A DNA stretch of 44,568 nucleotides from Streptomyces sp. NK15101 (GCF_020400725.1 NZ_JAINVG010000063.1:1-44568), one strand, 5' to 3'; shown: positions 33,626 through 42,478, counted from the first letter of the stretch. Numbers and translations: made by a program. Notes: generated by a model from the letters alone, not told the origin.

Positions 33626-34915
33626 TCACCGGGGCGCGATGTCGATCCGCAGCCCGACGACGGTCCGGGCGCCGGTGCCGTCGCCGGTGAAGGCGGCGAA
33701 CCCGCGCCCCTTGGTGAAGGTCACGGCGAACCGTGGTCCGGTCTCGTAGGTGGTCGCCGTGGCGCTGTTCTGCGCCCGGGTCGACGCGAGCGCGAGGGCG
33801 GTGGTGCGGAAGGAGTAGGGGGTGCCGTCCGGGTCGGCGGCCGAGTGGAAGACGTCGGCGTTGGCCGGCACGGGGGTCGTGTCGGCGGGGACGAGGGGCT
33901 GCTTGCCCGGGTGGACGCGGGGCGTCCAGGTGCGGGCGTCGTACTGGTCTCCGTCGGTGAGGTGGCTGTACCGGGCCCGGCGGAGGGACCAGCCGTTCGC
34001 GGAGTCGTGTGCGCGGGCGTCGCGCAGGTCGAGGACGGTCACGCCGTTGGGGCCGAGGACGGTCATGTGCTCGCGGCCGGTGCCGGGCCGGTCGACGACC
34101 AGGGCGGTGTTCTCCTCTAGGGCGTAGACGCGGTCGTGGCCGGTGTCGGAGGCGAGGCGCAGCGCCCGGCCCTCCCGTCCGTAGGCGCCGGTGTGGGTGT
34201 CGACGAGTCCGGACCGGAGGAAGCCGAATCCGCCCCGGGGGATGTATCCGAGGCGGGTCGGGTCGTCGAAGTAGCCGGGTGCGCTGCCGTCCCGGAGGGC
34301 TTCGTAGGATTCCCCGCCGCTGACCATGTCGGGGCCGGAGGCGATCTGGGCGCCCGCGGAGGATCCGGAGACCACGGCACCGTGGGCGAGCTTGGCGCGG
34401 ATGGCGGCGAGGACCTTGGAGTCCTTGTGCCCGTCGCCGCGCAGGAGGGTGGTGACGTAGCGGTACTGGTCGCCTCCGCCGAAGAAGAAGCCGGTCATGG
34501 AGTCGACCTGCGCGACGACGGCGTCCGAGTCGGCGTCGGCCACGTGGTCGATGTCGAGGGGGATCCACTGGGCGTCAGCGGCGCCGTGGCGCTCGAAGAG
34601 CTCGGCGTAGTAGGCCCCGTTGCAGGCGGAGTTGCTGCAGAGGTCGGGATCGCCGGCGTGGGGGTCCTGGCTCTCGGGCACGGAGGCGGCGGTGATGATG
34701 CCGATGCGGGCGCGCGGCCCGCCCGCCCGCTTGATGATCTCGCCGTAGACCTGGGTGTTGTTCTCCTTCAGTGCTCCGCCGATCAGCACGAGGGATCCGG
34801 TCCGGTTCCGGACCGGCCGGGAGTCGGCGCTCGCGGGGGAGGCCGCGGCGAGGAGGGCCACGGCGAGGCCGCAGGCGAGGACGGTGCGGCGTGCTGGAAC
34901 GGAAGGTACGCGCAT
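33626..34915 (-). CDS. Secreted cyanophycinase-like S51 peptidase (1)
   Basis: Predicted 429-aa exported protein from ATG 34915 behind GGAGG. The signal peptide ends at ASPASA. The S51/cyanophycinase fold shows SLVLIGGALKENNTQVYGEI, GIITAAS, GFFFGGGDQYRYVTTL (146-150 GGGDQ), the nucleophile elbow SGSSAGAQIA (S186) and a candidate catalytic His in LVDTHTGAYGREGR (H241). After about residue 290 a beta-rich tail follows. Cyanophycinases cut the Asp-Arg polymer cyanophycin to beta-Asp-Arg dipeptides. It ends a minus-strand series with the ABC transporter and M20 peptidase genes, 141 bases after the M20 stop. Substrate is inferred. Confidence 0.78.
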   Translation of the reverse strand: MRVPSVPARRTVLACGLAVALLAAASPASADSRPVRNRTGSLVLIGGALKENNTQVYGEIIKRAGGPRARIGIITAASVPESQDPHAGDPDLCSNSACNGAYYAELFERHGAADAQWIPLDIDHVADADSDAVVAQVDSMTGFFFGGGDQYRYVTTLLRGDGHKDSKVLAAIRAKLAHGAVVSGSSAGAQIASGPDMVSGGESYEALRDGSAPGYFDDPTRLGYIPRGGFGFLRSGLVDTHTGAYGREGRALRLASDTGHDRVYALEENTALVVDRPGTGREHMTVLGPNGVTVLDLRDARAHDSANGWSLRRARYSHLTDGDQYDARTWTPRVHPGKQPLVPADTTPVPANADVFHSAADPDGTPYSFRTTALALASTRAQNSATATTYETGPRFAVTFTKGRGFAAFTGDGTGARTVVGLRIDIAPR

Positions 34916-35056
34916 GATGCCTCCGAGGGCGGGAGAGGGAAGTCGATGAGATCGTGTGTCCGGCGTGCGGTGCGAACCCACGTCGAGCTGGCCGGGTCGT
35001 CGGACGCGCGGGCGGAGGGAGGCGGACCTTCCCTCCGCTAGCGCGTCCGGTGCCGT

Positions 35057-36274
35057 TCAGGTGGTGCCGATGTCGCCGAGGGAGACGATCAGGTCGGCGA
35101 GCATGGCGACGCGCTGGGGGACGCTGGTGGTGTCGAGCCATTCCTGGGGCGTGTGGTCCGCGCCTCCGACGGGTCCCAGGCCGTCCAGCACGGGAACCCC
35201 GGTTCCGGCGATGAGGTTGGCGTCTCCGACTCCGCCGGTCGCCGCGGCGCCGAGCTCGATCCCGACCGCATGCGCGGCGCGGCGCGCGTGGTCGAGCATG
35301 CGCCGGGAGACGGGGGTGTCCTCCATGGGAGGGCAGAGGTCGAGCTGCTCGACCTCGACGGTGACACCGGGGACGCCCGGGTGGTCGGCGGCTTCCCGGA
35401 TGGCCCGGGTCACGCGCTGGATGTCGGCCGTCGTGGCGGCGCGGACCTCGATGTGGAGTTCGGCGTCGGGACAGACGATGTTGGCGCGGGTGCCGGCCCG
35501 GACGACGCCGACGTTGACCGTCACGTCGTCCCAGTGGCCGTTGAGGGCCTGGAGGGCGACGGTCAAGTGGGCGGCGGCGAGGGCGGCGTTGGCTCCGCGC
35601 TCCGGTTCGATGCCGGCGTGCGCCGCCCGGCCGGTGACGGTGAGACGGAAGTCCGCGACGCCCTTGCGCGCGATGACCAGGTCGCCGTTCTCCCGGGCGC
35701 ATTCGAGGCCGAGCCCGTAGTGCACGCCCTGGGCGGTGCGCTCGATGAGGCTCCTGCTGGCCGGCGATCCGATCTCCTCGTCGGGGGTGGCGAGGAGGAC
35801 CAGCTCGGCGTAGGCGTCCATGCCGCACTCCCCGAGGATCTCCAGAGCGGTGAGGCCCGCGAGCAGGCCGCCCTTGTCGTCGCTCACCCCGGGGCCGTAC
35901 GCCGTGGAGCCGTCGACGCGGAAGGGACGGGCGGCCGCGGTGCCGTCCTCGAAGACGGTGTCCATGTGGCCGGCGAGGAGGATCCTGCGGCCTCCTGCCG
36001 TCTCGGGAAGGCCACCGCGTCTGCGCCCGATGAGAGCGTCGCCGGTCCGGTGTCCGTCGGCAGCCGCCGGGAAGCGGACGCGTTCGACGTCGAACCCCAT
36101 GCGTTCGAGGCGACGCTCGACCCAGTCGGCGACCTTGTCGACGCCCTCGGCGCTGTAGGAACCGGAGTCGATGGAGACGAGCTGTTCCAGGTCGTGCAGG
36201 TAGTCGGAGCGGTGAGCCCGAGCCAGGCCGAGGAAGTGATCGAGCCTGTCCTGCCGGCGGGTGGGGGCGCTCAC
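35057..36274 (-). CDS. M20-family metallopeptidase (carboxypeptidase G2/ArgE type)
   Basis: Predicted 405-aa cytosolic zinc peptidase starting at GTG 36274, which overlaps the ATPase stop by four bases. The metal-binding set is complete: ILLAGHMDTVFEDG (His), YGPGVSDDKGG (bridging Asp), TPDEEIGS (catalytic Glu and ligand), LGLECAREN (Glu) and a late His in DHTPQEW. The dimerisation (lid) domain carries the conserved GRAAHAGIEPERGANA. M20 enzymes hydrolyse dipeptides and N-acyl amino acids. In this locus it is the best candidate for splitting imported beta-aspartyl dipeptides or arginine conjugates, a job done elsewhere by isoaspartyl dipeptidases. There is no signal peptide. Confidence 0.85.
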   Translation of the reverse strand: MSAPTRRQDRLDHFLGLARAHRSDYLHDLEQLVSIDSGSYSAEGVDKVADWVERRLERMGFDVERVRFPAAADGHRTGDALIGRRRGGLPETAGGRRILLAGHMDTVFEDGTAAARPFRVDGSTAYGPGVSDDKGGLLAGLTALEILGECGMDAYAELVLLATPDEEIGSPASRSLIERTAQGVHYGLGLECARENGDLVIARKGVADFRLTVTGRAAHAGIEPERGANAALAAAHLTVALQALNGHWDDVTVNVGVVRAGTRANIVCPDAELHIEVRAATTADIQRVTRAIREAADHPGVPGVTVEVEQLDLCPPMEDTPVSRRMLDHARRAAHAVGIELGAAATGGVGDANLIAGTGVPVLDGLGPVGGADHTPQEWLDTTSVPQRVAMLADLIVSLGDIGTT

Positions 36275-37035
36275 AGGACCTTGGACAGGAAGGCACGGGT
36301 GCGCTCCTGCTCCGGGTCGACGAGCACCCTGCGGGGGTCCCCCGCTTCCACGACGACTCCTTCGTCCATGAAGACGGCGGTGTCGCCGACCTCGCGGGCG
36401 AAGCCGATCTCGTGGGTGACGACGACCATGGTCATGCCGTCGGCCGCGAGCCGCCGCATGACGTCCAGGACGTCCCCGACGAGTTCGGGGTCGAGGGCGG
36501 AGGTCGGCTCGTCGAAGAGCATCAGCTTCGGTTTCATGGCCAGCGCCCGGGCGATGGCGACCCGCTGCTGCTGGCCTCCGGAGAGCTGGGCGGGGTAGTG
36601 GTGCGCCCGGTCGCCGAGTCCGACCTGTTCGAGCAGGAGCTGCGCCTGCTCACGGGAGTCGGCCTTGGACACGCCGCCGACCTTGACGGGTGCCTCGGTG
36701 ACGTTCTCCAGGGCCGTCATGTGCGGGAACAGGTTGAACCGCTGGAAGACCATGCCGATGTCCCGGCGGCGTTCGGCGACCTCGCGTTCACGCAGTTCGT
36801 GGAGCTTGTCGCCCTGCTGACGGTAGCCGACGAGCTCTCCGTCGACGGCGAGCCGGCCGCCGTCGACCTTCTCCAGGTGGTTGATGCAGCGCAGGAAGGT
36901 GGACTTGCCCGAGCCGGAGGGTCCGAGAAGGCAGCAGACCTGGCCGCGCTCGACCGTGAGGTCGATGCCCTTGAGCACTTCGAGTCTCCCGAAGTGCTTG
37001 CGTACGCCTTCGGCGCGCACCATGGGGGTGCTCAT
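36271..37035 (-). CDS. Amino acid ABC transporter, ATPase (PAAT family)
   Basis: Predicted 254-aa protein from ATG 37035, which overlaps the permease stop by four bases (ATG 37023 is an alternative). It has Walker A LGPSGSGKSTFLRC, Q-loop VFQRFNLFPHM, signature LSGGQQQR, Walker B LMLFDEPTSALD and switch His VVTHEIGF. It matches the GlnQ/HisP group. It is embedded between permease and M20 peptidase genes with four-base overlaps on both sides, so it belongs to one tightly coupled operon. Confidence 0.92.
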   Translation of the reverse strand: MSTPMVRAEGVRKHFGRLEVLKGIDLTVERGQVCCLLGPSGSGKSTFLRCINHLEKVDGGRLAVDGELVGYRQQGDKLHELREREVAERRRDIGMVFQRFNLFPHMTALENVTEAPVKVGGVSKADSREQAQLLLEQVGLGDRAHHYPAQLSGGQQQRVAIARALAMKPKLMLFDEPTSALDPELVGDVLDVMRRLAADGMTMVVVTHEIGFAREVGDTAVFMDEGVVVEAGDPRRVLVDPEQERTRAFLSKVL

Positions 37036-37994
37036 CGGTTGTGCTCCTTGTTCTTCTTGCCGAGCCGCTCCGTGGTTCCGCCGAGCAGGCGCCGGAACGG
37101 CGAGACGTGTCCGGCGCGGGTGGTGCCGCGTCCGTAGCGTCGTTCCAGCCATGCCTGGGGCACGCTGAGGAGGGTGACGAGGACCAGGTACCAGATGCTG
37201 GCCACGACCAGCATGGGGATGACCTGGTAGTTCTGGGCGTACACGTCCTGGATGTTGGACATCAGGTCGTGGGCGGAGATGACCGAGACCAGGGCGGTCA
37301 TCTTGAGCATGTTGATGGTCTCGTTGCCCATCGGCGGGATGATCACGCGCATGGCCTGGGGCAGCACGATCCGGCGCATGGTGAGCGCGGGCCGCATGCC
37401 CAGCGAGTGCGCGGCCTCCGCCTGGCCGGGGTCGACGGACTGGATGCCGGCGCGGACGATCTCGGAGGCGTAGGCGGCCTCGTTGAGGCCCAGGGCGAGC
37501 AGGGCCGCGATCGCCGGTGTCAGCAGCGCGTTGGTCTCGGTCTGGAAGAAGGTGATGTCGGTGAAGGGGACGCCGATCTTCACGTACTTGTAGAGCGCCG
37601 CGGCGTATCCCCAGAAGATGATCTGGACGAGCAGGGGGGTGCCGCGGAAGACCCAGACGAAGGCGTTGGCCAGGCCGTACAGCACGGGGCTGGAGGAGAG
37701 CCGCATGACGGCGATCAGCGTTCCCAGCGCCAGGCCGAGGAGCATGGCGGCGGCGGTCAGCCAGAGCGTCGTGGCCAGACCGTCGAAGATGAGGTCGGCG
37801 AAGAGGTAGTCGCCGACGACGTCCCAGTGCAGGTTGTCGTTCTTGGCGAGCGATCCGATCAGTCCGACCAGGGCGAGCAGTGAGGCGACGGCGGCGATCC
37901 AGCGTCCGTGGTTGCGGACGGGAACGATCTCCAGATCACGGATGCCCGTCGCGCCGGTGGTCGTGCGGTCGGCGGGAGACTTGACGTCGATCAT
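37032..37994 (-). CDS. Amino acid ABC transporter, permease
   Basis: Predicted 320-aa HisM/GlnP-type membrane protein from ATG 37994, two bases after the end of the binding-protein gene. Segments include WIAAVASLLALVGLIGSLA, TTLWLTAAAMLLGLALGTLI, the VWVFRGTPLLVQIIFWGYAA motif region and the EAA loop SLGMRPALTMRRIVLPQAMR. A single permease suggests a homodimer. The N-terminal 30 residues are cytoplasmic and the C-terminal tail is basic. Confidence 0.9.
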   Translation of the reverse strand: MIDVKSPADRTTTGATGIRDLEIVPVRNHGRWIAAVASLLALVGLIGSLAKNDNLHWDVVGDYLFADLIFDGLATTLWLTAAAMLLGLALGTLIAVMRLSSSPVLYGLANAFVWVFRGTPLLVQIIFWGYAAALYKYVKIGVPFTDITFFQTETNALLTPAIAALLALGLNEAAYASEIVRAGIQSVDPGQAEAAHSLGMRPALTMRRIVLPQAMRVIIPPMGNETINMLKMTALVSVISAHDLMSNIQDVYAQNYQVIPMLVVASIWYLVLVTLLSVPQAWLERRYGRGTTRAGHVSPFRRLLGGTTERLGKKNKEHNR

Positions 37995-37996
37995 GC

Positions 37997-38938
37997 TCAG
38001 TCCACCGACGCGTTCTTGGTGGCTTCCTTCACCGCGATCGACGGAACGCCGTACTTGTTGTAGATCTTGACGAGGGTGCCGTCGTCGATGAGGGCCTGCA
38101 GGGCCTTCTGCACCGCGTCCGTCAGCTCGGGCAGCTGCTTGCTGATCGCGATGCCGTTGGGCGAGGCGTTGTAGCCTCCCGGCGCGGCCGGGTCGTCGAC
38201 CAGGTCGAAGGCCTTGCCGGCGTCGGCGGTCTTGGCGACCCAGCCGGCGGCGGGCTTGGTCAGCACCTGGGCGACGACCTTGCCGGAGCGCAGGGCGAGC
38301 TGGGCGTCGGAGTCCTTGGGGAAGGTCTGGATGTCGATCTTCCCCTTGCCCGCCTTCCCGCAGGCGTCCTGGTGGGACTTCAGCAGGTCGAGCTGGTTGG
38401 TGGCGGCCTGTACGGCGACCTTCAGACCGCACAGGTCGTCCAGGTTCTCGATCCTGGAGGGGTTGCCGTCGCCGACGAGGATGCCGGAACCGGACTGGGA
38501 GTAGTCGACGAAGTCGACGACCTTCTGCCGGTCCTTGTTGTCCGTGATGGCCGACATCGCCACGTCGAACTTGCCGGCCTGGACGGCCGGGACGATCCCG
38601 TCGAACTTCTGCGGAGCGAAGGCGAAGTTGACGCCCAGTTTGGCCCCGAGCGCCTGGCCGAGGTCGTAGTCCAGCCCGGTCAGCGCGGTCTCCCCCTCCT
38701 TCACGTACATCTCGAAGGGCGGGTACGGGACGTCGGTCGCGACGCGGACCTCGCCGGCCTTCTTGATCTTCTCGGGGAGCAGGTCGTGCAGCTTCTGGTC
38801 CTTCACGACCTCCACGCCGGCGACGACGACCTTGCCGGACGGGGCGGCGGCGTCATCGCCTCCGCAGGCGGACAGGGAGGCGAGCATGATCGCCGCGACA
38901 GCGGCGGCCGCTGCGGGGCGTGCGGTACGAGCGTTCAT
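37997..38938 (-). CDS. Amino acid ABC transporter, substrate-binding lipoprotein
   Basis: Predicted 313-aa lipoprotein from ATG 38938 (GAGAGGTT upstream). The lipobox is ASLSAC with C25. The type-II binding fold shows EVRVATDVPYPPFEMYV, LTGLDYDLGQALGAKLGVNF, GKFDVAMSAITDNKDRQKVV and LCGLKVAVQAATNQLDLLKS. It resembles binders of polar amino acids. In context it may bring in aspartate, arginine or beta-aspartyl dipeptides; pocket residues cannot be judged by eye. It is the first gene of the minus-strand operon and has box 2 85 bases upstream. Confidence 0.88.
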   Translation of the reverse strand: MNARTARPAAAAAVAAIMLASLSACGGDDAAAPSGKVVVAGVEVVKDQKLHDLLPEKIKKAGEVRVATDVPYPPFEMYVKEGETALTGLDYDLGQALGAKLGVNFAFAPQKFDGIVPAVQAGKFDVAMSAITDNKDRQKVVDFVDYSQSGSGILVGDGNPSRIENLDDLCGLKVAVQAATNQLDLLKSHQDACGKAGKGKIDIQTFPKDSDAQLALRSGKVVAQVLTKPAAGWVAKTADAGKAFDLVDDPAAPGGYNASPNGIAISKQLPELTDAVQKALQALIDDGTLVKIYNKYGVPSIAVKEATKNASVD

Positions 38939-39022
38939 CGCGTGGAACCTCTCGGTGGTTTTCTGCCGGCGGAATCCGGCCGCCAGGCACAGCAGAGAAG
39001 TTACATACGAGCGCAGACATTG

Positions 39023-39044
39023 GCTAGATGTAAGTCTCATTACG
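39023..39044 (-). promoter_or_regulatory. Putative RpiR operator, box 2 (transporter operon)
   Basis: Read on the minus strand the element begins CGTAATGAG and contains TACAT, matching box 1 at 15 of 22 positions. It lies 85 bases before the binding-protein start and about 205 before the divergent cyanophycinase gene, so it could serve both. Confidence 0.5.
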
Positions 39045-39053
39045 TTCACGTAA
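39040..39053. promoter_or_regulatory. Perfect palindrome TTACGTTCACGTAA
   Basis: Six-base arms (TTACGT and ACGTAA) with a 2-base spacer overlap the end of box 2 in the divergent region. It is a separate operator candidate, possibly for a dimeric regulator other than the RpiR protein. Confidence 0.4.
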
Positions 39054-39248
39054 CACGACCCGCACGACTCCAACGAGGCGCATTTTGACCATTTTCACCG
39101 GATAGCTCCGGGAAGTCAGAGATCACCAGGAGCCGAAACGGCCTTACATCTTCCTACGACGTCTCGTTACTTGTATGTTCCGCTACCAACCGCCGCCCAT
39201 CAGTGGGTCGCCGCGGAATCGATCAACCCCTTTTTCCTTGGAGCGCAG

Positions 39249-40676
39249 ATGCCACTCCGTTCAATCAGGTTCACCTCGGCCGCCGTCGTACTCACCGCGA
39301 CGGCCTCGGTCCTGATCGCGCATCAGCCGGCCCACGCGGCGGCCGACAGGATCCGGCTCGGCAGCACGTCCGACGTCGGCAGAAGCTCGTGGAACGGCCC
39401 GGCGTTCACCATGAACGGCGCCGGCGGCATCGTCACCGCCTCGATGAGCCGGGCCATCGACGAGATCCGAGGCGGCACGGGAACCCTCGACGTCGTCGTC
39501 CTGGCCGGCTCGGCACCGACCTCGGGGAGCAAGACCCCCGAGTGCGACGCGATCACCGGACTGGCCGGCGTCAACTCCTGTACGACGTGGACGCTCACGG
39601 CGGCGAGCGACGGGAACAACAGCCAGGTCAACACCGACGTCCGCAACGCCGAGTTCGTCTACTTCGCGGGCGGCGACCAGTGCCGGTACGCCGCGTGGAA
39701 GGGAACCGCGCTGGAGGCTTCCGTCGAGTCGGTCGTGGCCAAGGGCGGCGGTTCCGGCGGCGGCAGCGCCGGCCACCACATCAACAGCCCGATCGTCTAC
39801 GACGCGTGCAACGGCAGCGTCACCAGCGCCGAGGCGCTCGCCAACCCCTACGACCGGTACATCAGCTTCACCACCGGCATGTTCGAGTGGGCGAACTACG
39901 GTTCCGTCATCAACGACTCGCACTTCGTCACCCGTGACCGGATGGGCCGCACCATGTCCTTCCTCGCCCGCGCGGTGAAGGACGGCCTCGCACCGGGGGG
40001 CGCCGCCTGGGGCGTCGGGGTGGAGGAGGGCGGCGGCTCGCTGTTCCTCGACCGCAACGGCACGGCGACCCAGTACGGCAAGGACGCCTACGTCGTCCTC
40101 GCCGACCACCAGCCGGAACAGGCCGTCGACAGGAAGCCGCTGACCTACTCGGGCTTCAAGATCTGGCGCCTGACACCCGGCTCGACCTTCGACTTCAAGA
40201 ACCGCCCCACCTGCGGCTACTACCTCCGCAGCGTCACCAACGGCGTCGCCGACGCCAACCTCTACAACGGCACTCCCGTGACCGACTGCGGCGGCCAGGG
40301 CGGCGGGAGCACGCTCGCCGAGAGCGAGCCGAACGACACCCGCGACACGGCCGACGACGCCACCGCCCTGGCCTCCCCCGGCACCCTGACCGGCAGCATG
40401 CGGTCGACCAGCGACCGCGACTACTTCAAGCTGACCCTGTCCTCGGGCCAGACGGCCTCCGTGAACTGTGCCGTCCCCTCCGCCTACGACGCCGACCTGT
40501 ACTGGCTGGACACGAACGGCAGCACTCTGACCCGCTCCGTGAACGACGGCGCCGGCACCGACGAGGCCCTGTCCTTCACCAGGACCGCCTCCGGCTCGGG
40601 CACCTACTACCTCGACGTGGAGGCCTACAGCGGATCCGGAACCGCGTCCTACAGCTGCACCGTGACGAAGAGCTGA
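39249..40676 (+). CDS. Secreted cyanophycinase-like S51 peptidase (2) with PPC domain
   Basis: Predicted 475-aa exported protein from ATG 39249 behind TTGGAGCG. The signal peptide ends near PAHAA. The S51 domain shows LDVVVLAGSAP, FVYFAGGDQCRYAAW (GGDQ 141-144), the nucleophile region GGGSGGGSAGHHINS (S173) and INDSHFVTRDRMGRTMSFLA (DSHF 223-226), the last a close match to the cyanophycinase catalytic His segment. Residues about 355-475 form a bacterial pre-peptidase C-terminal (PPC) beta-domain (ESEPNDTRDTADDATAL, SDRDYFKLTL, YYLDVEAYSGSG). It shares only motifs with the first copy at 33626-34915, so the two are not recent duplicates. It probably acts on extracellular cyanophycin or a similar polymer. 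Confidence 0.8.
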   Translation: MPLRSIRFTSAAVVLTATASVLIAHQPAHAAADRIRLGSTSDVGRSSWNGPAFTMNGAGGIVTASMSRAIDEIRGGTGTLDVVVLAGSAPTSGSKTPECDAITGLAGVNSCTTWTLTAASDGNNSQVNTDVRNAEFVYFAGGDQCRYAAWKGTALEASVESVVAKGGGSGGGSAGHHINSPIVYDACNGSVTSAEALANPYDRYISFTTGMFEWANYGSVINDSHFVTRDRMGRTMSFLARAVKDGLAPGGAAWGVGVEEGGGSLFLDRNGTATQYGKDAYVVLADHQPEQAVDRKPLTYSGFKIWRLTPGSTFDFKNRPTCGYYLRSVTNGVADANLYNGTPVTDCGGQGGGSTLAESEPNDTRDTADDATALASPGTLTGSMRSTSDRDYFKLTLSSGQTASVNCAVPSAYDADLYWLDTNGSTLTRSVNDGAGTDEALSFTRTASGSGTYYLDVEAYSGSGTASYSCTVTKS

Positions 40677-40689
40677 TCCGGTCCGCATG

Positions 40690-40727
40690 ACGGGCGACCG
40701 GGCCGCGCACGCGGTCCGGTCGCCCGT
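40690..40727. terminator. Stem-loop between convergent cyanophycinase and aspartase genes
   Basis: ACGGGCGACCGG (40690-40701) pairs with CCGGTCGCCCGT (40716-40727) and inner bases extend the stem. It lies 14 bases after the cyanophycinase stop and 51 before the aspartase stop on the other strand. Confidence 0.75.
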
Positions 40728-40777
40728 TCTTCGCCGAACTCGACGCCTCCGAACGGCCCGTACGCGGGCCGGACGGC

Positions 40778-42166
40778 TCAGCTCGGCCGAGCGAGCCGCC
40801 ACGGATCGAGGAGGGACGCGAGCTCTCCCTCGGGGACCAGCCCGTCGCGAGCCGCCAGTTCCCGGACGGGTACACCGGCCGCCTGGCACCGGCGCGCCAG
40901 GGCGGTGGCCCGCTGGTAGCCGATGACCGGGTTGAGGGCCGTGGCGAGACCCGGACTGCCCTCCACGAGAACCAGCAGGTGCTCTTCGTCGGCCTCGATG
41001 CCTCCGACGCAGCGCTCGGCAAGGAGCACGCAGGCGGCGCTCAGCCGGTTGGCCGAGTTGAGCAGGTGGTGGACGATCAAGGGCTCGAAGGCGTTCAGCT
41101 GGAGCTGTCCCGCCTGGGCCGCCGCGCAGACGGCGGCGTCCGCCCCCACCACGTCGAAGCAGACCTGGTTGACCGCCTCGGGAATGACGGGATTGACCTT
41201 GCCCGGCATGATGCTCGACCCCGCCTGCAGCTCCGGCAGCCTGATCTCGCCCAGCCCGGCGCGAGGACCCGAGGCCAGGAGCCTGAGGTCGTTGCAGATC
41301 TTCGAGAGACGCAGGGCGAACTGCCTCAGGGCACCGGAGAACCGGATGAACCCGCCCACCCCTTGCGTGCTCTCCACCAGGTCACGGGCGGGCCTGACCG
41401 GTGCGGACGAGACGGCGGCGAGGTGCGTCACGGCCAGAGCCGCGAACCCGGCATCGGCGTTGAGGCCGGTGCCGACGGCCGTTCCCCCCAGGTTGACCTC
41501 CAGGAGGGCCTCGGAAGCCAGGCGGATCAGCTCGGCGTCGTCGCGCACGGTCAGGGCGAACGCGTCGAACTCCCGCCCCAGCGTCATGGGCACGGCGTCC
41601 TGCAACTGGGTACGGCCGAGCTTGACGGTCTTGGCGAACGCCCCTCCCCGCTCGGCGAAGGCGTTGCGCAGCACGGACATCGCGTCCAGAAGCCGCCCGG
41701 CGGCGGCGTACAGGGCGAGCTTGGCAGCCGTGGGGTAGACGTCGTTGGTGCTCTGGGACCGGTTGACGTCGTCGTTGGGGTGCAGGTGGGCATAACCGCC
41801 GCGGGCGTGCCCCATGAGTTCGAGCGCCCTGTTGGCGATGACCTCGTTGGCGTTCATGTTCGCCGACGTGCCCGCACCGCCCTGGAAGACATCCACGACG
41901 AACTGGTCGTGGAGGCGACCCTCACGGATCTCCCGGCATGCGCTCGTGATCGCCCGGACCTGCTCCTCATGGAGCGTCCCCAGCTCCAGATGGGCCAGCG
42001 CGGCCGCCTCCTTCACGGCGGCGAGAGCCGCGACGAGTTCAGGGTGCGACGAGAGGGGGATTCCCGTGATCGGGAAGTTCTCCAGTGCGCGCAGGGTGTG
42101 GATGCCCCAGTAGACGTCGGCCCCCACCTCCCTCCCGCCGATCAGGTCGTGCTCCTCGCGCTGCAT
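40778..42166 (-). CDS. aspA: Aspartate ammonia-lyase
   Basis: Predicted 462-aa member of the aspartase/fumarase superfamily, normal length, from ATG 42166 behind GAAGGGG. It has TSANMNANEV (100-109), HPNDDVNRSQSTND (129-142) and the family signature GSSIMPGKVNP (316-326), whose mobile loop carries the catalytic Ser. The N-terminus (EEHDLIGGREVGADVYWGIH) favours aspartase over class II fumarase. The reaction is L-aspartate to fumarate plus ammonia. Beside cyanophycinases and an amino acid importer it completes a route from Asp-rich polymer to the TCA cycle. Confidence 0.9.
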   Translation of the reverse strand: MQREEHDLIGGREVGADVYWGIHTLRALENFPITGIPLSSHPELVAALAAVKEAAALAHLELGTLHEEQVRAITSACREIREGRLHDQFVVDVFQGGAGTSANMNANEVIANRALELMGHARGGYAHLHPNDDVNRSQSTNDVYPTAAKLALYAAAGRLLDAMSVLRNAFAERGGAFAKTVKLGRTQLQDAVPMTLGREFDAFALTVRDDAELIRLASEALLEVNLGGTAVGTGLNADAGFAALAVTHLAAVSSAPVRPARDLVESTQGVGGFIRFSGALRQFALRLSKICNDLRLLASGPRAGLGEIRLPELQAGSSIMPGKVNPVIPEAVNQVCFDVVGADAAVCAAAQAGQLQLNAFEPLIVHHLLNSANRLSAACVLLAERCVGGIEADEEHLLVLVEGSPGLATALNPVIGYQRATALARRCQAAGVPVRELAARDGLVPEGELASLLDPWRLARPS

Positions 42167-42245
42167 ACCGGCCCCTTCGCCCTCGACGATCGGTTCTCAG
42201 CGAACCAAGGGAAGTATCATTCATTACAAGAACGCCACGCAAGAG

Positions 42246-42267
42246 CGTTATGGAACTTTCCATTACG
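42246..42267 (-). promoter_or_regulatory. Putative RpiR operator, box 3 (aspA)
   Basis: Two 10-base arms (CGTTATGGAA at 42246-42255 and TTCCATTACG at 42258-42267) form a palindrome with one mismatched pair, 80 bases before aspA. Read on the aspA strand it begins CGTAATGG like box 1, matching it at 14 of 22 positions. The rest of 42167-42478 shows no gene. Confidence 0.55.
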
Positions 42268-42478
42268 TGGCCCACGGGTACCGTCCGACTCCGTCACGCG
42301 CCGGCCCACCGGAGCCCGGCGAAGGCGGCTCCTCTGGAGGGGTCACCGGTCGGCGAGGTGGCACTCGACAGGGGGAACGCCTACGTTCTCAAACGATGCA
42401 TCACCGATGCGACTTGTCGCCGCGCAGCCGTCGTCGGACGGTGGACGAGGACGGGGATCAGCGAGCGAGGAGGGTTTC

